The notes under the pieces were generated by a model. It was not told the origin of the DNA. It saw nothing but the letters and a program-made list of their open reading frames with translations, and made no database searches. Positions 15,321-19,228 of a DNA stretch of 19,228 bases are shown piece by piece. This stretch comes from CAZYZQ01 sp964652075 (GTDB taxonomy: Bacteria > Bacillota > Clostridia > Oscillospirales > Oscillospiraceae). The stretch covers positions 1 through 19,228 of the forward strand of contig CAZYZQ010000042.1 in assembly GCA_964652075.1 (NCBI GenBank), given 5' to 3'. Position numbers and translations under genes: made by a program. Each line of letters begins with the position of its first letter. The first letter of the stretch is position 1.

Positions 15321-15683
15321 CTATTTTTGCAGAAGCTCGTCCGTCAGGCGCAGGATCTCCGGGGCGCGCCGCCTGCGCTCGCGCCGCAGCAGGCGCGTGT
15401 AGAGCGGGCAGGAGAGCGCGGTGCCGCCGAGGCCGAGCATGCCGATGATCACGCCGGGCAGCGTCAGGTTCAGCGCCATGACCATGGACATGCCCAGCCC
15501 CAGCACCAGAATGCTGAGGATGCCGAAGCCGATGGCCGCGGCCGCGGCCCGTCTTGTCGCGCACGCGTCAAGGCGGCGCAGCCGGTCAAGCTTACTTTCG
15601 GCAGGTGGGCAGTATTTGTCCCGGATTTGCCGGATTTCCGCCTGTTCTGTCGCAGAATAGGTGTAGTGAAATTTAGCGTCCAT
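15321..15683 (-). CDS. Small two-TM membrane protein, unknown function (paralogue A)
   Basis: A 120-residue protein of unknown function. A charged N-terminal half (1-45) is followed by two hydrophobic segments (about 46-70 and 75-95) joined by a short LNLTLPG turn, then a basic, probably cytoplasmic tail containing RRERRRRAPEILRLTDELLQ. It resembles the protein at 18390-18761: both have GMSxVM at the end of helix 1, PGVxIGxxGL in helix 2 and an APxxLxLxxxL tail. Its ATG overlaps the end of the 8-TM gene by 11 bases and GAGGAGG precedes it. It is the last gene of the response regulator-kinase operon and is followed by a strong terminator. Confidence 0.8.
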   Translation of the reverse strand: MDAKFHYTYSATEQAEIRQIRDKYCPPAESKLDRLRRLDACATRRAAAAAIGFGILSILVLGLGMSMVMALNLTLPGVIIGMLGLGGTALSCPLYTRLLRRERRRRAPEILRLTDELLQK

Positions 15684-16569
15684 GTTCCGATGCCTCCTCT
15701 TTCAGATGCCGGAGCTGCCGCGTTGCATGGACGATCATGTAGACGGCCATGGCGAGAATCAGAATGCCGACGGCAGTGCCGGTCGTGCCGGTGATCCGTT
15801 GCCGGAACAGCGGGTCGTGTTCGCCGCCAAAGGCGGCGAGCATCGACGTCTCCAGCGACAGCATCGACACAAGTGCGGCCGCAAGGCTGACGGCGCGCGC
15901 CGCCGACAGGACGGGACTGTTGTATTTTCGGTATTTGATAAGCTGGATGATTGCCATGGTCAGCGCGTAGAACGTGTAGGCTGCCATGGCGATGGTCAGA
16001 ACGTAGCTGTGGGAAAACCCGTGGTTCCGGCGGACAATGTAGAAGACGATTGCCGAGAACAGCGAATGCATGCCCAGCAGCATCCAGCCGATCCGCCGGT
16101 AGCGTGTCAGCTCTGCATGCAGCGCGGGGCCGGCCGGCGGGCGGCGCGTGTGCCGCAGCAGCGAAAAGCGCATTGCGCCGAGCAGCAGGTAATAGCCGCA
16201 CAGCGCGTAGTACCAGACGGAGCGGTTTATAAATCCGGCCCACGCCTGCATCAACGCGTACAGGGTGTTCAGCCCGAGCGAGCAGTAGAGCGACAGCCGC
16301 ACCCGCAGCGCCGGGTCCTCAAAATAGCGGCGCAGATAGCGGTTTTGTTGGCGGAATGCCCGCACGCGGCGAACCAGTCCCGGCAGCCGCGCGCAGACTA
16401 CCGCAAGCGCGTAGGCCGAGAGCAGATACGCGGCAAAGGCCAGAGGCGTATGCGCCGCGCCGCGCACGAAGACGCCGATCAGCAGCGCGCCCGCGAGCGG
16501 AACCAGCACCGCCGTGACGGCGGCGGGCGGGTGCAGCGCCTTAAACGCGATGTGAAGCAGCCGTCTCAT
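15673..16569 (-). CDS. Polytopic membrane protein (about 8 TM), unknown function
   Basis: A 298-residue integral membrane protein with about eight hydrophobic helices and basic loops; I cannot assign a function. Distinctive segments are LGLNTLYALMQAWAGF with the following INRSVWYYALCGYYLLLGAMRFSLL, and TIAMAAYTFYALTMAIIQLIKYRKYNSPV. The ATG at 16569 was chosen because GGAGGTG lies just upstream; an in-frame start 21 codons earlier would extend further into the kinase gene and adds an arginine-rich stretch. The start overlaps the kinase end by 29 bases, and its own end overlaps the next gene by 11 bases, so translation is coupled. The tight linkage suggests a partner, target or co-sensor of the two-component system. 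A transporter-like role is possible. Confidence 0.75.
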   Translation of the reverse strand: MRRLLHIAFKALHPPAAVTAVLVPLAGALLIGVFVRGAAHTPLAFAAYLLSAYALAVVCARLPGLVRRVRAFRQQNRYLRRYFEDPALRVRLSLYCSLGLNTLYALMQAWAGFINRSVWYYALCGYYLLLGAMRFSLLRHTRRPPAGPALHAELTRYRRIGWMLLGMHSLFSAIVFYIVRRNHGFSHSYVLTIAMAAYTFYALTMAIIQLIKYRKYNSPVLSAARAVSLAAALVSMLSLETSMLAAFGGEHDPLFRQRITGTTGTAVGILILAMAVYMIVHATRQLRHLKEEASEHGR

Positions 16570-17638
16570 CCGGGCACCTCCGAAGCCGTACCGTAAAGGA
16601 CGAGCCGCGTCCCGGCTCACTCTCCACGGCAATTTCCCCGCCCGTGAGATCCATCACACGGCGCACGAGCGCAAGCCCCAGCCCGTTGCCCTGTGTGGCA
16701 TGGGAGGGGTCGCCCTGATAGAATTTGTCAAAGATATGCCGCCCGACCTCCGGCGAGATGCCGCAGCCGGTGTCCGAGACGGTGACGACGGCAAATTCGC
16801 CCTGTGTGCGCAGCGTCAGCCCGATTGAGCCGCCTTCGTCCGTGAATTTGACGGCGTTGGAGAAGAGATTGTTCCACACGAGGCTGAGCATCTCCGCGTC
16901 CGCACAGATCTGCACGCCGTCCTCCAGATCCGTCTCGATTTGCAGGCCCTTCTCCTCCCATGCAGCTTCAAAGCCGAGCAGGCATTCGCACAGCTGCTCG
17001 CCGAGGTCGAAGGCCGCCGGGGTGGGGAAGATCTTCTGGTTTTCCAGCTTGTTCAGCCGCAGAATATTTGTGACGAGCCCGGCCAGACGGCGGCTGGCGT
17101 CTGTGACGGTTTTGGCGTAGAGCAGCCGCTCCTGCTCCGGCAGCGCCGGCTGGCCGAGCAGGGTGCCGTAATTTTGAATCACGGCCAGCGGCGTTTTCAG
17201 CTCATGCGAGACGTTTGCAATGAAGTCCGTGCGCAGCGTCTCCGTGCTGCCAAGCTCCGCGGCCATGCGGTTGAAGTAGTCGATCACTGTATCAAACCCG
17301 CTCAGCGCGTCGGCACGGCTGCGCGGGATGCGGACGGAGAAATCCCCCTGTATGACGCGCTCCGCCGCGCGGACAATCCGCCGCACGGGCCGGTCGACCG
17401 TCAGCTTCTGTCGCGCCAGATCAATCAGGGAACACAGAAGGCTCAGAAGCAGCACGTTCGCCATGGTGAGCTTCGCGGCCAGCGAGATATTTTCATCTGT
17501 GAGCGTAAGACCCATGGTTCTGACCATCGTGTTGAGAAACAGCGTCATGCAGCAGGTGACGAGAAAGGCAATCAATGCAAAGAAGGTCAGATACCGCTGC
17601 AATGCCGGAAGCACCCGCCGGGCGCGCGGCCGGCTCAT
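16541..17638 (-). CDS. Sensor histidine kinase (HAMP, HisKA, HATPase)
   Basis: A 365-residue membrane kinase. Two TM segments (about 16-39 and 53-75) enclose a very short extracytoplasmic loop of roughly 15 residues, so it may sense within the membrane or through a partner protein. A HAMP domain follows (about 77-130), then HisKA with phospho-accepting H145 in ANVSHELKTPL, an N-box at N257-N261 (NNLFSNAVKF), the G1 box DTGCGI (289-294), and the G2 box GNGLGLAL (317-324). The ATG overlaps the response regulator stop as ATGA, which fixes the start at 17638. AGGCGG precedes it. It should phosphorylate the regulator encoded immediately upstream. The short loop plus adjacent membrane proteins resembles the intramembrane-sensing kinases that respond to envelope stress, but the signal is unknown. 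Confidence 0.93.
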   Translation of the reverse strand: MSRPRARRVLPALQRYLTFFALIAFLVTCCMTLFLNTMVRTMGLTLTDENISLAAKLTMANVLLLSLLCSLIDLARQKLTVDRPVRRIVRAAERVIQGDFSVRIPRSRADALSGFDTVIDYFNRMAAELGSTETLRTDFIANVSHELKTPLAVIQNYGTLLGQPALPEQERLLYAKTVTDASRRLAGLVTNILRLNKLENQKIFPTPAAFDLGEQLCECLLGFEAAWEEKGLQIETDLEDGVQICADAEMLSLVWNNLFSNAVKFTDEGGSIGLTLRTQGEFAVVTVSDTGCGISPEVGRHIFDKFYQGDPSHATQGNGLGLALVRRVMDLTGGEIAVESEPGRGSSFTVRLRRCPDETAASHRV

Positions 17639-18306
17639 TGCGGCACCGCCTTGTAGCCGAGGCCATGCACCGTCACGATGGAGAATGCCTTGCAATCTGC
17701 GAGCTTGGCGCGCAGCTTTGTCATGTAGACGTCCACCGTGCGCGGGCTGGAATCTGTGTCCGGGTCCCAGAACTCGTCCATCAGCTGGGTGCGCGTGAAG
17801 GTGCGCTTCGGGTAGGAGAGCAGCTTGTAGAGGATGTTGAACTCGCGCTGGGTCAGTGGAATCTCTACATCATCCAGATACGCCGTGCGCTCGTCCGCGT
17901 CCATCACAAAGCCGCCCAGCTCCAGCCGGTGGCTGGATGCGATTTTCGCCCGCCGCAGCAGCGCGCCGATGCGCAGCAGCAGCTCGTCGAGGTCGATGGG
18001 CTTGACCATATAGTCGTCGATGCCGACGCGGTAGCCGCGCTGTTTGGCCGCAAAATCATCCCGCGCCGTCATGAACAGGATCGGAATGTTCCGGTCCAGC
18101 GCCCGAACGGCCTGCACAAACGCAAAGCCGTCGGTGCCCGGCATCATGATATCGGAGACAATCAGGTCGAACACGGTATCCTGCATCGCGTCGAACGCCT
18201 CGTCCGCCGAAAGGCAGCCCGCCGCCTGAAAGCCGCTCCCGTTTAAAAACGTGCACACCGACCGGTTCAGCGCCCGGTCGTCCTCCACCACTAAAATCTG
18301 AAACAT
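17635..18306 (-). CDS. OmpR/PhoB family response regulator
   Basis: A 223-residue protein with a receiver domain (1-115) and a winged-helix DNA-binding domain (about 125-223). In the receiver, the acidic pocket is VVEDD (6-10), the phospho-acceptor is D52 in VSDIMMP, the switch threonine is T80 (FMTARDD), and the conserved lysine is K102 (VKPID). The effector domain has the LTQREFNILYKLL and RTVDVYMTKLRAKL segments of OmpR-type DNA-binding domains. The ATG at 18306 was chosen because GAGGTGG lies about 5 bases upstream; a GTG three codons earlier falls within that site. It is the first gene of a four-gene leftward operon with its cognate kinase overlapping by ATGA. Autoregulation is common in this family but no binding site was identified. 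Confidence 0.95.
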   Translation of the reverse strand: MFQILVVEDDRALNRSVCTFLNGSGFQAAGCLSADEAFDAMQDTVFDLIVSDIMMPGTDGFAFVQAVRALDRNIPILFMTARDDFAAKQRGYRVGIDDYMVKPIDLDELLLRIGALLRRAKIASSHRLELGGFVMDADERTAYLDDVEIPLTQREFNILYKLLSYPKRTFTRTQLMDEFWDPDTDSSPRTVDVYMTKLRAKLADCKAFSIVTVHGLGYKAVPQ

Positions 18307-18337
18307 CTGCGCCACCTCGTCTGTCCGTCCTTTCCTC

Positions 18338-18343
18338 AGTATA
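18338..18343 (-). promoter_or_regulatory. Candidate -10 element for the two-component operon
   Basis: TATACT on the minus strand lies about 32 bases upstream of the response regulator start codon. No convincing -35 box is found at 16-18 bases, which would fit an activator-dependent or autoregulated promoter. Confidence 0.35.
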
Positions 18344-18373
18344 ACACAGAAATGTTAAAGATGTGTTTGCACC

Positions 18374-18396
18374 GCGAAAAAAGCCGGTTTCAGCCC
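18374..18396 (-). terminator. Weak candidate terminator after two-TM paralogue B
   Basis: On the minus strand, GCTG-AAAC-CGGC is followed by six T. The short stem contains a wobble pair and overlaps the stop codon, so it is a weak candidate. If active it would separate paralogue B from the regulator operon. Confidence 0.3.
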
Positions 18397-18761
18397 TGCA
18401 TCAGCTGCTCGCTCAGCGCGAGCACCTGCGGCGCGTATTTTTTACGGCGCGCGGCCAGCAGGGCGCGGAAGATCGGGTAGTTTGCAACGACAATGACCAG
18501 CCCGGCCACGCCGATGCCGACGCCAGGCGCCATTGTGTCGCCAAGTCCCAGCGTCGCGCCGAGATCTGTCATGACAAGGCTCATGCCGCATCCCATCACG
18601 AGAGCGCCGACTGCGCCGAAGATCCATGCAAAGAAATTGGCGGGGCGGCGCACCTTCCGGTCAAGCGCCTGAAGCTGCGCAAGACCGTCGGGCGTCTTTT
18701 CCGCCTGCGTGTACGCGGCGCGCAGCCGCTGGACGAGAAATGTCTGATCTTGAGTTTTCAT
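18390..18761 (-). CDS. Small two-TM membrane protein, unknown function (paralogue B)
   Basis: A 123-residue protein of unknown function with a charged N-terminal region (1-40) and two hydrophobic helices (about 43-65 and 78-98). A basic tail containing LLAARRKKYAPQVLALSEQL ends it. It shares GMSLVM, PGVGIGVAGL and the RR...AP..L.L tail with the 120-residue protein at 15321-15683, so the two are paralogues. The ATG at 18761 has an AAAGGAG site about 10 bases upstream. It lies between the asnB end and the response regulator gene, all leftward, and probably forms its own short unit. No enzymatic motif is visible. It may be an accessory protein of the neighbouring two-component system. Confidence 0.8.
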   Translation of the reverse strand: MKTQDQTFLVQRLRAAYTQAEKTPDGLAQLQALDRKVRRPANFFAWIFGAVGALVMGCGMSLVMTDLGATLGLGDTMAPGVGIGVAGLVIVVANYPIFRALLAARRKKYAPQVLALSEQLMQG

Positions 18762-18843
18762 AATGAAAACGCTCCTTTACGTCTTTGTTGCCACAATTCT
18801 AGCGCGCGTTTCTTTCCGATCTGCTTTTGATGTGTTTCCGCTT

Positions 18844-18885
18844 TGTTAAAAAAACAACCGCCCCGCGAAATGCTTCGCGGGGCGG
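18844..18885 (-). terminator. Intrinsic terminator of asnB
   Basis: CCGCCCCGCGAA (18858-18869) and TTCGCGGGGCGG (18874-18885) form a perfect 12-pair stem with a 4-base loop. On the minus strand TTGTTTTTTTAAC follows. It lies 13 bases after the asnB stop codon. Confidence 0.92.
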
Positions 18886-18898
18886 CGGTGACAGTTGG

Positions 18899-19228
18899 TT
18901 ATTCTCCCGACGCGCCGTAGTTGCTGAGTGCGCGCGCGCTCGGGTCGTTGACGTTGCAGCCCTCCCAGCTGCGGTTGGGCATCCAGAAGTCTGCAATCAT
19001 GCGCGCCTGACCGGGGTAGTAGCGCTCAAACAGTTCCCGGTACAGAAGCGACTCCTTCGTGAACGGCGGGCAGTAGTCGTACTGCGCTGCGCGTTCGGCA
19101 AATTCCGCGTCGGTGTACAGCGTCTCGGCGTACGCCTTCAGCTCGTTGACCATCGAATGGCCCACCGCGTCGGCGAACGCGGCCTTTTCGCGGTAGAGGA
19201 TGTCATGCGGCAGATAGTCGCCCTCGAA
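18899..19228 (-). CDS. asnB: Asparagine synthase B (glutamine-hydrolysing), C-terminal end (partial)
   Basis: The frame is open from the right edge of the window to a stop at 18899, giving the last 109 residues. It contains DYLPHDILYREKAAFADAVG, then YCPPFTKESLLYRELFERYYPG, and ends with DFWMPNRSWEG...DPSARALSNY. These match the C-terminus of the synthetase domain of AsnB, where YRxKxxF and the terminal DPSAR motif are conserved. AsnB makes asparagine from aspartate, ATP and glutamine-derived ammonia in the cytoplasm. The N-terminal glutaminase domain and ATP-binding motif lie outside the window. The short internal GTG or ATG starts in this frame are not real gene starts. Confidence 0.88.
   Translation of the reverse strand, partial: FEGDYLPHDILYREKAAFADAVGHSMVNELKAYAETLYTDAEFAERAAQYDYCPPFTKESLLYRELFERYYPGQARMIADFWMPNRSWEGCNVNDPSARALSNYGASGE

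Noticed and set aside
14088..15794. A 568-codon plus-strand open frame opposite the sulfatase gene
   Set aside because: Its composition (rich in Arg, Val, His) and lack of any domain mark it as the antisense of the sulfatase and 2-TM genes.
18762..18776. Possible catabolite-responsive (cre) element near TGAAAACGCTCC
   Set aside because: The final conserved C is missing and the site lies in the 5' leader of a gene with no link to carbon use.

Overview
The window looks like a chromosomal segment of a GC-rich anaerobic Firmicute, most likely a gut Clostridia/Oscillospiraceae-type bacterium. This is inferred from AGGAGG-type ribosome binding sites, a class II (Firmicutes-type) GalT, an LplA-like lipoprotein substrate-binding protein with a DUF3502-like end, a Cys-type sulfatase, an aldo/keto reductase carrying Fe-S cluster motifs, and compact operons with ATGA-type overlaps. 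No rRNA, tRNA, CRISPR array, insertion sequence or phage gene was seen. No intergenic stretch exceeds 300 bases.

Layout. (1) 1-807: the 3' end of pstB, overlapping phoU, closed by a terminator shared with the converging alpha-galactosidase gene. (2) 834-9783: a galactoside utilisation block. A GH36 alpha-galactosidase points left. Divergent from it are a sugar-binding lipoprotein gene interrupted by one in-frame TAG, an AraC-family regulator, and the Leloir genes galE, galT and galK. Together they would release galactose from alpha-galactosides and convert it to glucose-1-phosphate and UDP-sugars. No permease genes are present. (3) 9813-11651: a strong promoter, a roughly 220-nt structured leader with a tiny MRNR reading frame and a premature intrinsic terminator, then an ABC-F ATPase. 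This has the architecture of an antibiotic-inducible attenuator and is the most interesting part of the window. (4) 11657-12514: a lone secreted protein with an Ig-like C-terminal region. (5) 12638-15233: a two-gene leftward operon of a cytoplasmic Cys-type sulfatase and an atypical aldo/keto reductase with two four-cysteine clusters. (6) 15321-18761: a leftward OmpR-type response regulator, a sensor kinase, an 8-TM protein and a 2-TM protein, all overlapping. A second copy of the 2-TM protein family is encoded just upstream of the regulator as a separate unit. (7) 18899-19228: the C-terminal end of an asparagine synthase, with its terminator.

Functions come from protein motifs read by eye. 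Promoters, operators and RNA folds come from manual inspection and were not computed.
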